Part shown: positions 25,113 to 36,700 of the stretch, piece by piece | How positions within the stretch are numbered: position 1 is the first letter of the stretch | Layout: every line of letters begins with the position of its first letter | Source: Sceloporus undulatus | Taxonomy: Eukaryota; Chordata; Lepidosauria; Squamata; Phrynosomatidae | DNA: 64,000 bases | Assembly: GCF_019175285.1 (NCBI RefSeq) | Contig: NC_056527.1 | Coordinates: 107,173,746 to 107,237,745, forward strand | Reading direction: 5' to 3' | The notes under the pieces: generated by a model | Database searches by the model: none | Seen by the model: only the letters and a program-made list of their open reading frames with translations | Told to the model about the DNA's origin: nothing | Made by a program: the position numbers and the translations under genes

Positions 25113-25387
25113 TGCTTCGGGCCCTCAGTACAACACCCAAGACCTCCAACTCTTCCTGCCCTCTCATGGTAAAAAGGGCCATTTAAAGGCTCTTTGGGGG
25201 TTCCTCCAGCCTTGTTTTGGGCTTGAAATAGCTTTTTCAACACCAGAACTAACTGTCCAGTTACTTCTAATTTTGGAAAGTAAGGGAATCAAGCCCCTTG
25301 GGTCTTGGAGAGATAAAAACAAGGAAGGTGCAGTCCCTGGTGTCTCAGCAACTGCCCAATGAAAAAACTTTTCTAGTCCATACAAAA

Positions 25388-25470
25388 GTTACTTTTTTTG
25401 GAGTATAGTTCCCACAGGACCTAGATGTGGCTAGCTGGTGCATTCTGGGAGATGAAGTCCAAAAAAGTAA
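25388..25470. repeat. Short foldback element
   Basis: Arms 'tttggagtatagttccc' and 'ctgggagatgaagtccaaaa', both flanked by 'agt(t)act' type ends. Confidence 0.5.
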
Positions 25471-25915
25471 TATTTTCAAAGATCTATGTTCTTAGGTCAA
25501 GTCAATTCTCCTCCCAGCCTCAACTTGGTTTTCAGTTTTTCTTTTCTGTCAACATCCACAAGGAAACACTGTTTTGCAAAGGATGACTCTCGTTTTATTA
25601 TTATGCTTTCTTCGAAGATACATTTGTAATTCTGCAAACCTTGGGATGAATTCAGGCACACCAGTTTCTCCCTTCTGCATTTCAATAACCCTATGTTGGC
25701 CCCATTTCTCTTGGCACAATGCCCCTCGGTTTGCTGTTAGAACTGATTGTCTTTGAATATATGCGGAGTCCATGTCCCTGGCATTGCTGCCAACTTTATG
25801 CAGCATTTCTGAACTATCCAAATGACAGTAGTCCCTCACCGAATACTCCTAATAGTTAGGAAAGCCTTGCTTCTCAGAACTTAAAGCTTGCTTTGTTAAC
25901 AGTAGCAAGCTCAAC

Positions 25916-26117
25916 GTGGCATAGTGGTTTTAGCGTTGGACTATGGAGACCAGGGTTCAAATCGCCGCTCAGCCTTGGAAACCCACTGGGTAATCCTTGG
26001 CAAATCACTCTCTTTCAGCTTTAGAGGATGGCAATGGCAACCCCCCCTCTGAAGAAACGCCTTTGGGTTGCCATAAGTCCTTGGAAACGACTTGAGGGTA
26101 CACAACAACAACAAGCT
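25916..26117 (+). repeat. Sauria-type SINE, near full length
   Basis: Head 'gtggcatagtggttttagcg', B-box 'ccagggttcaaatcgcc', tail 'ccataagtccttggaaacga', ending in CAACAACAA. Confidence 0.8.
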
Positions 26118-26994
26118 CAAACATTACAAGGATTGTTACATGGCTGTTTTGCACATTACATGGTATGTTCTGCACATTGCGCTCTCCACTGTATGACACT
26201 AAAGTCCTCCTACTTCAGTTTCCTCATCTTCTGTCTTCCATTCAGATATTTTCAATGGCTCTGATGTCAATGGGGCAGGGAATCCATTCTAGGGACCCTT
26301 TCACACTATGGAGATTATCACATGGATTTAAACAGTGGGATTTAAACAGTGGGATAGACGCAGGATTGAAACTGTAATCATGGGATCTTATTGCACCACA
26401 CTGTGACTAGGCAGTAGGTATCCTATAGTCAATCCATGCTTCTGCCGCTGCATTAATGACTGGGAAAATCCCACAAATAGTTGTCAATCACATAGTTAGC
26501 CTGTTATTGAAGTACCGTATATACTCAACTATAAGTGGACCTCATGTATAAGTCGAGGGCAAGTTTTGGGTTTTGATATGACCCATAGATAAATCAAGGG
26601 TCAAACTTAAGAGCATGTAACAAAGGATCTGAAGGATGATGCAAAGGGAAATGATGCCAAAGAACTTACAGAATTCCAGCAGGCATAACTGTTTGTACTC
26701 ACACTAAACTAGTCTGGATGGATGAGAGAGTAGAGCGGGTTCAGAGCAAAGGATTTAAACTGGGTTCACTGCATTGCTCCCCATTCCTAATGAAGGCAAG
26801 AGTTTTTATTGCTGGGGAAGCAATTTGTCTTGGGTAGAAGATTTTTTTTGAGAAGTAAAAAGAAGCATGGTTTGTCTACTTTTTAACCTGGTTAATGTCG
26901 CATTAATGCACCTTAATGGTGACGTCATCTGAAAAGCAATTGTGCTTTCGCATGTCTTTTCTACTTTCTGCCCGTGTTCATGTTGAGTTAATGT

Positions 26995-27327
26995 GGGACC
27001 TTATCACACGGAGGCAGATGGAGGCAAATCCCATGCACAAATGGGAATTTAAAATCTGCTATACAGCTGCAAATGAGGGTTGTTTTTCAGACACATTGGT
27101 CCTGAAAGTAAAAATGAGTAGGTTTTGTCAGCTTTCCATTTGGGTTATTTTCATGCTATTTCTCTTTCATGCAAAAGTCGTCTGAAAAACAACCGGCATT
27201 TGTGGGTTTTTTCCTACTTTCTGTTTGGGTTGACCCCAAATGGCATGTGAAAAACCTGCAAACGCGGGTAGTTTTCACTTTAAATCCTGCTTTTTCCAGG
27301 GATCCCTCCCATGTGATAAACTCCTTA
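26995..27327. mobile_element. MITE with TTATCACA termini
   Basis: The ends 'gggaccttatcacacggagg' and 'cctcccatgtgataaactcc' are imperfect inverted repeats. 'gtttttcagac' and 'gtctgaaaaac' form a second inner pair. The superfamily is not assigned. Confidence 0.5.
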
Positions 27328-27364
27328 ATCTCATTTTAATCACGTTTTAATGTCAATTGTAAAT

Positions 27365-27650
27365 GATCAAAGATGTATAAAAACGGAAATGGATTATGCT
27401 GGAAATGTGGGAAATGTGAGGGTCGTGTATTAAGACAAAACAGTTCTGGGTTGAGGTTCACAAGACATTACAAGAAACCTCTGAAATTAACAATGTTGAT
27501 TAGAGAAAAACCGATGGAGAAATGAGAAAAAGATTGGGAAGCATCTCTAAATATTGTAAATAGAAATGGTCTCCACAAGGAAAGAATCCATGGATGTGAT
27601 GGTATGGAATATAAAAGTAAGCCAAATTGATATTTTATTGATTAATGAAC
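27365..27650 (+). mobile_element. Possible L1-like LINE fragment
   Basis: It reads YKNGNGLCWKCGKCEGRV, resembling the Cys-containing C-terminal stretch of L1 ORF2 (CWRCG...), then decays. Short and broken; other LINE clades are possible. Confidence 0.4.
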
Positions 27651-27734
27651 ATAGTAGAGAAAGAGTACAGAATTCATACATATAAGCAAAAAGATTTCTT
27701 ATTTAAGAACTGATCTGCTATTAAATAAGATGAA

Positions 27735-27900
27735 ACAGATGCATCTGAGGAAGTAGACTTTACCAAAGCTCCAGGCTGCTGCCAGTTTCTTTCTTTCTTT
27801 CTTTCTTCCAGTGAAACTGAAAGAAGAGTCTCCTTCCTGAGATGCATCTGGGGAAGTAGATTGAAGTCTACCAAAGCTCCAGGCTGCTGCCAGTTCCTTG
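27735..27900. repeat. Tandem pair of the 'gcatctgaggaag' repeat
   Basis: Two copies (27735-27795, 27840-27900) of 'gatgcatctg(a/g)ggaagtag...ctccaggctgctgccagtt', separated by a TTTC run. They end right at the edge of the CpG-rich block. Confidence 0.6.
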
Positions 27901-27919
27901 CCCTCAGTGAGTCTCTCTC

Positions 27920-28450
27920 TAGACTGGGCTGACGTGACCCAGCGGGGCTTCTGGTGGCTCCGCAGCCCCTGAAAGCAGGCGGCCCTTGAGGAGGGCTCCT
28001 GGGTCCCTTGCACCCGCGGAGGGCCCTTTCCAAGGCGGAGGGCGGCTGTGGGAGTGGGGCTGGGCTGGGACCGGGGCTTGTCCCTGTCCTGCTGAGGCAG
28101 CAGCAGCAGCCGCCGCCGCCGCAGGAGGAGCGCCTTGCGGGTGTCGGGTGTCTGTCTGGGCGGCAGCAGCAGGTGGCTCCTTTGGGGCGGAGGAGGAGGA
28201 GGAGGAGGAGGAGAGCCCTGGCCCCAGCCCTGGCCCTCCGCTCGGCTCCTCCGCCAAGGCCAGCCTCACCTGGGCAGCCAGGAAGAAAGAGGGACCCCCG
28301 AGAGAGACCCCCACAGAGAAGCCCAGGGGCCCCAGCCTCAGCCCCAGGAGAAGGCTCCCCTCCATTCCGGTGAGCCCCAGGGGCCCCTCGCTTGCTTTGG
28401 GGGAGAAGGGAAGGAAAGTGGGGGGCCCTGGAACGAGGGGAGTCACGAGC
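27920..28450 (+). promoter_or_regulatory. MAMSTR: CpG-rich block, probable MAMSTR promoter and 5' exon
   Basis: This is the only dense cluster of CG dinucleotides in the window. It contains GCC, AGG and CAG runs and lies 2.3 kb before the MAMSTR start-codon exon. 'ccattccg' at 28362-28369 is followed by gtgagc, a good donor that can join the acceptor at 30711. I infer a 5' exon ending at 28369. No TATA box or fixed start site can be read. The open frames on both strands are a by-product of GC richness. Confidence 0.55.
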
Positions 28451-28493
28451 TGCACCTGGAGGCACTGCTCCCCAAACTCTGCCCTTTCATGGA

Positions 28494-28565
28494 CCTTTGG
28501 ACTTCAGCTCCCAGAAGCCTCAGCCATGTTGGACCATAGCCAGGGATGCTGGGAGCTGAAGTCCA
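28494..28565. repeat. Short foldback element beside the CpG block
   Basis: Arms 'tttggacttcagctcccag' and 'ctgggagctgaagtcca'. The arms have the ACTTCA variant rather than the exact THAP11-type motif. Confidence 0.6.
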
Positions 28566-28639
28566 CAATTCCCTTAAACAGCACTGCCTTCAGGGGGGAC
28601 TCCACTGCTCCCCAAATATCTGGCTTTGGGCAGAAGCCA

Positions 28640-28773
28640 CTCAGTGTTTCCCAAACTTTGGGGTTTTGGGACTTCAGCTCCCAGAAGCCCCAGACAGCTT
28701 GCCTGAGAGGCAAGGATTCTGGGAGCTGGAGTCCAAAGCATCTAGAGGGCCAAAGTGTGGGAAACACTGGGTT
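28640..28773. repeat. Larger foldback element
   Basis: The outer arms 'cagtgtttcccaaactttgg' and 'ccaaagtgtgggaaacactg' enclose inner arms 'gggacttcagctcccag' and 'ctgggagctggagtcc'. Confidence 0.65.
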
Positions 28774-28920
28774 ATGGGGTTCACCTGCCTCCCTTTGAAA
28801 CCCTGGAGGTCGGTGGGAGTGGGGTGAGGTTCATGGGAGGAGAAAGGAGAGGCCCCAGGTTTCCAAAGAAATGTGAAGACTTCAATTTTTAAAGTTATTT
28901 TTACATTTTTTAAAAACAGA

Positions 28921-28998
28921 AATTATTTATTTATTATTGTTTATTTAATTAATTTTTATCCTGCCTTTCTCCCAAGTTGGGACCCAAGGCAGCTCACA
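28921..28998 (-). repeat. LINE 3'-end fragment
   Basis: A TTTATT-rich stretch, then 'atcctgcctttctccc' and 'acccaaggcagctcac', shared with 31928-32060. It is followed by a CA microsatellite (28999-29025). Confidence 0.45.
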
Positions 28999-29026
<28 letters not shown>

Positions 29027-29029
<3 letters not shown>

Positions 29030-29370
29030 TGACTTTCTGACTTATGGCGAGTCTAAGGCAAACCTATCATAGGGTTTTCTTGGCAAGGTTTGTTCAGAGG
29101 AGGTTTGCCATTGCCTTCCCCTGATCAAGGACGTAGCTAGGATTTTGGGAAGGGGGGGGTCCAGACTAAGTGCCACCATTATAATGGGGCTTGGGTGCAG
29201 CAGTGTAGCAGCACATACCATTCATTGTATCTTAACGGTGGGGGGGACAGACCCCACAGACCCCCCCTTGGCTACGTCCCTGCCCTGAGGCTGAGAGAGT
29301 ATGACTTGCCAAAGGTCATCCAGTGAGTGTCATGGCTGAGCCGGAAACTGAATCCTGGCTTCCAGAACCT
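29027..29370 (-). repeat. Sauria-type SINE split by a hAT MITE
   Basis: Reverse-orientation SINE: tail 'cttatggcgagtctaagg', body 'atagggttttcttggcaagg' and 'ttgccattgccttcccctga' up to about 29118. It resumes at 29283 with 'ccctgaggctgagagagt' and the head 'gaatcctggcttccag'. Confidence 0.7.
29126..29282. mobile_element. hAT-type MITE nested in a SINE
   Basis: Termini 'caaggacgtagctagg' and 'ggctacgtccctg' match the copy at 30891-31051, in the opposite direction. The 8-base flanks are close variants of CCCTGAGG, consistent with a worn target duplication. Confidence 0.7.
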
Positions 29371-29846
29371 TGGGACGTTATCAGACAAGGGATATTGGGA
29401 GTATAATCCAATGGCAATCTGAATGCAATCATCAGGTTTCACGTTATGGCGTGATAGACTACCACACACAAATTCGGGCAATGGCATGCTATTTTCAGGC
29501 AATGGGAAGCCAGTTTGAACGCAATTCGCATTCACGTAAATTCACTGAACTAACGAATTCACATAAATGCATTCTGGCCCCACTTTCTTTTCATTCGAAA
29601 TTAAAAGAAATTGCTCACGTGGGATATAGTCCTATGTCTTTAAACAGTGCAAAGCCCCTACCTTTTAGTTTAGAGAGAAATGGCTCCCCCTGCTGCATTT
29701 TTGCCTGTTGCCATGGTATGCGATTCTTATTTTTCCCCTGGGATGACAAGATAGATGTTTCTCTCCCACTCCATCATTTCAGTTTCATAACCATCCTGTG
29801 AAGTAGATTCGTTTCTCTGCACAGCAACCCCTCCGTGTATTAGAAT

Positions 29847-30066
29847 TGGGCTGCATCTGCACTGCAGAAATAATGCAGTTTGACACTACTTTGACTGCCA
29901 TGGCTCAGCGTGATGGAATTCTGGGATTTGTAGTGGCACCAGAGCTGTCTGGCAGAGAAGGCCAAATATCTCACAAAACTACAAACCCCAGAAATCCATA
30001 GTATGGAGCCATGGCAGTTAAAGCAGTCTCAAATTGCATTATTTCTGCAGTGCAGATGCAGCCATA
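29847..30066. mobile_element. About 220-bp foldback MITE ('ctgcactgcagaaataatg')
   Basis: Ends 'ctgcatctgcactgcagaaa' and 'ttctgcagtgcagatgcag' are near-perfect inverted repeats. Related copies lie at 32832-33051 and 33305-33532. It holds two exact ACTAYRNNNCCCR matches (29922-29934 minus, 29978-29990 plus). Confidence 0.75.
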
Positions 30067-30104
30067 GCTGTGCTAGTCTGGGATTTCAGAGTGTTAAGGG
30101 ATCT

Positions 30105-30285
30105 TGTAGCATCTTTGAGACTAATTTTGTAAAAGAATTTGTAGCAAAAACGTTCATAGACTGAGGTCTACATCCTCAGGTGCATGGATGCATTTGAGGA
30201 AGTAGACCAAGCCTACGAAAGCTTATGCTACAACTTCTTTTGCAGTTAGTCTGAAAGGTGCTGCAAGATCTTGTGTAGTAGGCTA
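30105..30285. repeat. Inverted-repeat copy of the 'gcatctgaggaag' family
   Basis: 'gatcttgtagcatctttgag' and 'gaaaggtgctgcaagatctt' face each other, around 'gaggtctacatcctcagg' and 'gcatttgaggaagtagacc'. Confidence 0.6.
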
Positions 30286-30335
30286 TTGCCTGAAAATATT
30301 ACTACGCACATTCACAATTCTCTGTGAGATTTATA

Positions 30336-30564
30336 CAGTGGGCCCTTGGTATGTGCTGAGGTTTGGTTTCGGGACTCACCTCAGATACCCAAATCTGTGG
30401 ATGTTCAAGTCCTATTAAATACAATGGCATATTAAATTGGTGTCCCTTATATAAAATGGCAAGATCAAATTTGCTTTTTGGAATTTATTTATTTTTTAAA
30501 ATATTTTCAAGCTGATGATACTTGAATCCTTGGATGAAAAATCTGTGGATACAGACGGCTGACT
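30336..30564. mobile_element. Tigger-like MITE
   Basis: Begins CAGTGGGCCCTTGGTAT after TA and ends 'ggatacagacggctgacta'. It resembles the non-autonomous pogo/Tigger elements with 'ccaaatctgtggatg' and 'aagtcctattaaatac' inside. Confidence 0.6.
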
Positions 30565-30742
30565 AGTGTCTATGTAGGCTGAGAGAAAGCGGCTGGACCC
30601 CAAGAGCGTTCTGACTGAATGGGGACGAGGGTACACGGATTTCCTTCTTCTTCAGCTCATATTTTCTCTCTTTTTCTCCATTCTTCCCCAACACTTTGGG
30701 ATCTACTTCAGATTTGGTTTTGTAGCTGCAAAGACTCCAAAG

Positions 30743-30797
30743 ATGACACTCCTGGCTTCTGAGCGATCAATGCTGATCCGAAGCAAGTTCCGCTCTG
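30743..30797 (+). CDS. MAMSTR: MAMSTR coding exon 1 (MEF2 motif)
   Basis: Encodes MTLLASERSMLIRSKFRS, almost the myocardin N-terminus. The exon itself starts at 30712 (acceptor tctacttcag) and is open in frame back to that point. Donor gtaagt, phase 1. Intron 1 is 10.3 kb, cut at the same FRS/VLQLR position as I recall for myocardin. Confidence 0.92.
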
Positions 30798-33700
30798 GTA
30801 AGTAGGATCTCTGAAAGTGACTTTTAAAGGATTTTATTTTACTCTTTTGGCACATATATGTTATGTGTTGAGGGTTAGGTGTCTTTGTGGCAGGGACGTA
30901 GCCAAGGGGGGAGGTTCTTGGGGTCCAGACCCCCCCTTCCACTAGAAAAATGAATGGTGCGTGCTGCTGCACCGCCGCACCCAAGCCCCATTATAATGGT
31001 GGCACTTAGTCTGGACCCCCCCCCCTTCCTAAAATCCTAGCTACGTCCCTGCTTTGTGGTGCTAATAATTGTGGCCCACAAACCCAGAGGAATCTCTAAG
31101 CCCCTATCTACTCACCTTCCATTTTAAAAACCTTTCTCATCAGTGCCCCCTGGCGAACTGAAGAACAATAGAATCAAATAACCAAGGGTCTTTTACAATT
31201 CTGATTCCACTTTAACCAGCATGTTTCCATTCTGTGGAATCCTGGGGTTTGCAGTTTAGGGAGGGATACATACAGCTCTCTGCCAGAATGTTCTGCTTCC
31301 ATCCATAACTTGAAAATATTTTAAGAAGTGTACTTTCCAAATAGCAAACCTTGATTTTCCATTTTATATAACAGATGCCATTATATTCAATGGGACTTGA
31401 TCATCCATGGGTTTTGGTATCCACAGGTGGTCCTGGAACCAAACCCCAGCGGATAACAAGGATCCACTGTATATAAAATTATTTGAGTAAAGAAAAGCAT
31501 ATATTTGCTTATTTTGAAAGATTTTCTGTCTGCTCGTTTTTGGGATGATCAGAAAGCTAAGCAGGGTATTAACTGTGGGATGGGTAGGAGGGTGGGTATT
31601 CTCCCTGACCTTCACTAGAGACTCTCCTGGTGGGTTGTTCTCAAACAGATCTGTCTGGTTTCTGCTCTGCCTCTGTTCATACAGGATGGTAGCAAAACTG
31701 GGCAACTGCCAAAGTCTGTTACTGGCCATATTATTTCAGTATGTTAGGGTCACTTTCAAGGCCAGCCCTGATGTGAGACAGAGTAAGGCCATCACCTCAT
31801 GGAGTAGATTCTCCAAGGTTAAGAGGTGCAAGAGTTGTGTGCCACACAGCAAGCTTTGTATTCCCTCTGTCAAGCTGTTGCTCTCAAGTGGGGTGGAAGA
31901 TAAGTATCTCATCACCAGTGTTTAGTTATCTTTATTTATTTATTTGGTTTCTATCCTCCTTTCTGCCCAAAAGGGACCCAAGGTGGCTCACAAATAAAAA
32001 TTCTAAAAACATATTACAATAAAACAGTTAAAAATATCATCTCAAAACAATATAAAATTACAAACATTAAAACCACACTAAAACCATGACACCCACCCTA
32101 TATAACAGACACCCAAGCAACCCATAATTATACTGTACATTAAAAGCTTGCCTGAATAAAGTCGTGTTACGATTCATCTGCCAATGCTCAGCTTTTATAC
32201 ATGGCATACGTTCCAACTATTCTGATTTATCAGGGACAGTCCTGATTAATCCCCTGTTGTCTTATTTTCCCAACTCCTTTTAAAATGTCCCGGTTTCTCT
32301 CTCCTCCTGCCACCTTAACCTTTGTCTTTAGCTTATTTCAGTTGCTGCAAATTGAGTTCAAAATGCAAAAGGAATTTGCATTCAGTTAACTTAACTAGGG
32401 GAAGTGGAGAAGATGGATTTAAATCTTGGCCTTACCAGTAGGCTCAAGCAAAAGCAAACTGCAGCAGCCTCTCCTAGCTTGTGCAATCTTCCTCATTAAT
32501 AATTTTTGCCATCTTAACCACATTTGCTTGTCTACAGATGTTCTGGTTTTCACCTCTGAAATGTTGGGATTGGAAAGGGTTAAATCTTGTCCTTTGCCTC
32601 AGATGGCAAAATGCCACAGTCTGGTTCTGCCCCTTTTTGTCTGGTGTGGAAAAGACTTTACTGCATATATTTTGCATGTGAATTTTCCATTTATGTGAAG
32701 CAATCACTGGGGCTTAGTTCCCCAAAACCTTGTATGAGACATGTTCTAATTGCTAGGTCTTGTTGTCAATTTAAAATTAAGGGTATTGCTAGGCATGCAT
32801 GGAGTGCTTATCCCACACCAGTTAGTAAACACAGGTCCAAAATACACTGCAGAAATAATCTAGTTTGAGACTGTTTTAAATGCCCTGGCTCAATGATAGG
32901 GAATTCTGGGAACGGTGAGACTTTTAGTCACCTCTGTCAGAGAGCTCTGGTGCCCCAATAAACTACAGTTCCCAGGATTCTGCAGCACTGAGCTAGGACA
33001 GTTAAAATAGTCTCAAACTGGATTATTTCTGCAGTGTGTTTTGGACCACAGTTTACCATTAGCCACTTTGAACCCCATTTTTGAAGAAAAGCAGGATATG
33101 AATCAAATAATTCAGACCATTCCACTATACATGTAGCTGGCTGAAGGTATGGTCCTTCAGGTTGGAAGGTGTGGATTCCCACCACCCAAGCATGGACACA
33201 GTTTTTAAAGCAGTTGCCCACTTCACAGCCTTATCAGTGGTAATGTTAACAACATGTGCTGTAGTGTTGTAAAGCTGAATGCAGGGTAAAGTCAGGAACA
33301 CAGATCAGGAATGCATCTGCACTGCAGAAATAATTCAGTTTGACACCGTTTTAACTGCCATAATCCTGTGGTGTGGAATTCTGGGAATTGTAGTTTGTTG
33401 TGACACCAGAGCTCTCTGGACATTGAAGGCTAAATGTTTCACAAACCTACAGATTCCAAAGTTCCATAGCACTGAGCCATGGCAGTTAAAGTGGTGTCAA
33501 CCTGGATTCTTTCTGCAATGTAGATGCAGCTAAGAAACATTTTTACCCAGAGATCAAATTCCACTTGTGGAATGATTTTGGGTGTTGCTTTCTATTATTT
33601 AGTGGGCTGAAGAGCATAGGAAAGGGTTAACGCAAAATGAGCAGGATAAAGTATAAAATATACGTTTTTCCAGTGCGAGAGCATGCAATACCTTGCCAGT

Positions 33701-36700
33701 CTGCAAATGAGAGCTCTTCCTCCATGCAAAACTTTCCCAGGGGCTGCAAACCAGAGCATGGGGGAAGGGGAGCTCCCCATCCCCCAAAACCTGTGTGCAA
33801 CAATGTGGCTTTCAGTATTTGCATGTATGGAATTAAAAAGTCAAAATAAGATCACTCACACCGCATTGGTTCATTATTTTTATGATAGTAAAATTTACCA
33901 AGAAAGTCGCGACTTCCTTCAGTGGTCTGCTGCTTATCTGAAACAGAAGCCCCTGCACATGATGAGCTGGAACTGGCCTACCATTAGCCAGGCTGAGGTA
34001 GCCACCTCAGGCAGTGAATTGGGATGTCAGTATTTTTACTGCCAGAAACTGAGAGAGACATTTGTGAAATCTGCTGGCTCAGGTGCTAAAATAACCTAAC
34101 TGTCCTATGGTACTGCACACTTTAACTTTGGGAGTGGAAGAAGGGCTCAATGTGCTGTTCTGCCTTAGGCAGCAGAATGTCCTGGACCAGTCCTGCAGAT
34201 AAGCATTTTCTTACCTCTTCATCAAGATATAAATAAATGGCCTAGGACAACAGTTAAATCTTTTCAATGTAAATGGGAGGAGTGGGAATGTCAATCCAAA
34301 TACAGTCAGCCCTTCATATACACGTATTTTTTATACAAGGATTCAAGCATCCATGGTTTGAAAATGTTCAAAAAAAGGATACATTTCAAATATCAAACCT
34401 TGATTTCACAATTTTTATAAGGGACACCATTTTGCTATGTCATTATATTTAATGGGACTTGAGCATCCACAGATTTTGTTATCCATGAGGCATCTTGGAA
34501 CCAAACTCCAGCGTATAGCAAGGATCCACTGTATTTATGAGTGCCCCACATTTTCCCATATTTTGCCATGTACGTTTATGTACTGATTGAGGGCCAGTGC
34601 TTGTAGGTGGAGAGAAACCTGCCATGTTTCATTTTCAAAAATTGCCCTACCTTACGACTGACATTCCTCAAATGAAAACAAAGACACATGTGGCCAAGGA
34701 ACACCAGAGTGTGATCAAGGTAGCAAAAGCTATTAATGTGGTAGAACACACAAGCTAGAAGAGACTGCAGCAGTTTGCTTTTACTTGAGCCTACTAGGAA
34801 GGACAAGACTAGGAAGAGCAAGATTCTGACCTCTCTTCTCCTTTTTCCTTTGCTGAATTAATTGATTGCAAACTCCTTTTGCACTTTGAACTGAGTTTGT
34901 AGCAATTGAACTAAGCTGGGGACAAAGGGCAAAAGTTGTCCTACCAAATTGAAACATTTAGGGAATATGGCACTGCACTGAAAATATGTGCAGAATTCTA
35001 GTCTGGCAACTGGTCAGACTATGCTTAGAAAATGTTTTATCATGGGTATTAAAACAGTATTGCCTGCTAAACCTTTTAGCTGGGGCTGTTCTAATCAGGG
35101 AGAACCCATTTTAATCTGTGTATTGTACATGTGTATTTGTGTCTGTCTTTGTTGGTTCTGGCATGTAATTGTAAGTCATCATCCTTCTTCCAATCTCTTG
35201 AAAAAGCAATAATAGTGGGAATTAGTTGCAAAAACCTGTTTACATTCAGTTGCATTAGTTGACAATTGGTAAAAGGTAGGCTATTACTTCTCTAAACATT
35301 CTTTAAGTGGTTGGAAAACCTAGTGAATGTGACAGAGATGTAAGTTACACAAATGTTTGCGTCAAGAAGCTAACACTGGGTAGAATTCCCCAAAGTGGCA
35401 AAATATTTGTGTGCCCCTGTGTCATGTGTGAAATGTCATTCATGATGTGTGACCATTGGGTTACACAGGCACACACATTGCTGCCCCTTTGCAAGAGTTC
35501 TTGCAGCCTCTGGCCTGGGAGTTAGGGGCATCTTGTGTTTCCAGCCTTTTAAATAAATAGCTAGTGGCGTCACCCCAGCTGCTGCTGACAACGGGACAAA
35601 TGCCCGGGCAAGCAAGCAAGCAGGCAGGAGAGAAGGGGGCACAGGAATAGAAACGCTTGGAGCAGTCCCACCCTCCAAAAGTATGATGTGCCTGCTGTTT
35701 GATAGTGGGGCAGTGGGAAGAATCTTACCCACTCAAATATACCCACTTTATGATGGGCCTTGAACAAAGTTATCCTTTCCAGCACAACAAGCTATTGTCC
35801 CTGGGGGAATGGTATTAGGATCTGAAAGTCAGAGAGAAGAGTTGACACACAGCTCTTGATTTCAAAGCAATATGGTGTAACTATTTCTGATTTCTGCAGT
35901 GCAGCTGTGCCATAGCTGCTGTGCCAACTATATCATTTTCCCTTCCCATAGGAGTCTGCAGTACCTGAGCAGGGCTGTTGATGATGGGGGACATGGAGGT
36001 TTCTCATTCATAAGGTCACCATAGGTCAAAGTCGAAGACAGCAGTTAACAACAATATGCCTTTGTACTGGATCAGTGGTTAGGCAGATTTCCCTACTCTG
36101 GAGCCTTCCAGCAGAAACAGGAAATACTGCCACTCTGCATACTGGTTGGAGGATTCTGGGATTTTTGTCCAAAAATAACTTTTCCGGATATGTTGGATTA
36201 CGCCTCCCATCATCCCCCAGCCAGCATTGTATCAAGTTGTGGGAGCATGTGGTAAGCAAAAGAAGACATTGATGAATCAAACTGATCTGCTCTTTATTCT
36301 AGGTATTATTACAGCTGATCCACTTTTTATTCTAAAATCCAGATGTCAGGCCAGAGGAAGTACAGGAAAATTAGAGTCGTCTTAGCATCTCTAGTCATCT
36401 ACATTCGTCCCTCCATGTTTGTGGCTTTGATTTTTGCAGATTTTATTATTCATGGATGTTATTAATATGTTCTGTCTAGGAATACCTAGGTCCTCCAGTG
36501 CAACTCTGTGGTCAACTTTAACCAAAAATCGCACTGAAGGGCTCCTAGAAAGAACACTCCACTAGGTATCTGTAGCTCCTCTCGCGTAATGGTCGAGGCC
36601 TGGAAGATGTTGACCACAGAGTTGCACTGGAGGACCTAGAGATTCCTAGAGAGGTATTCTCTCAGTGTTTTTGTTATTTGCAATTTTTTCACATTCATAG

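Larger units (their letters stand above)
21496..27919. other. RASIP1-MAMSTR intergenic region
   Basis: No coding exon recognised. It holds a TG microsatellite (21624-21650), the second 254-bp TA-flanked MITE (22796-23049), a 288-bp foldback (23123-23410), a CA microsatellite (23967-23989), four SINE copies or heads (24604-26117), a TTATCACA-ended MITE (26995-27327) and an L1-like piece (about 27365-27650). The small frame at 22282-22509 has no homology I know. Confidence 0.55.

Noticed and set aside
25916-26117. tRNA gene
   Set aside because: The A and B box-like stretches belong to a SINE head; there is no cloverleaf with a clear anticodon stem.
27674-28465. 263-codon minus-strand open frame over the CpG block
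   Set aside because: It is Pro/Ala/Ser/Arg-rich, runs through simple repeats and two dispersed-repeat copies, has no homology I recognise, and similar frames are open on the other strand. It is a product of GC-rich DNA.
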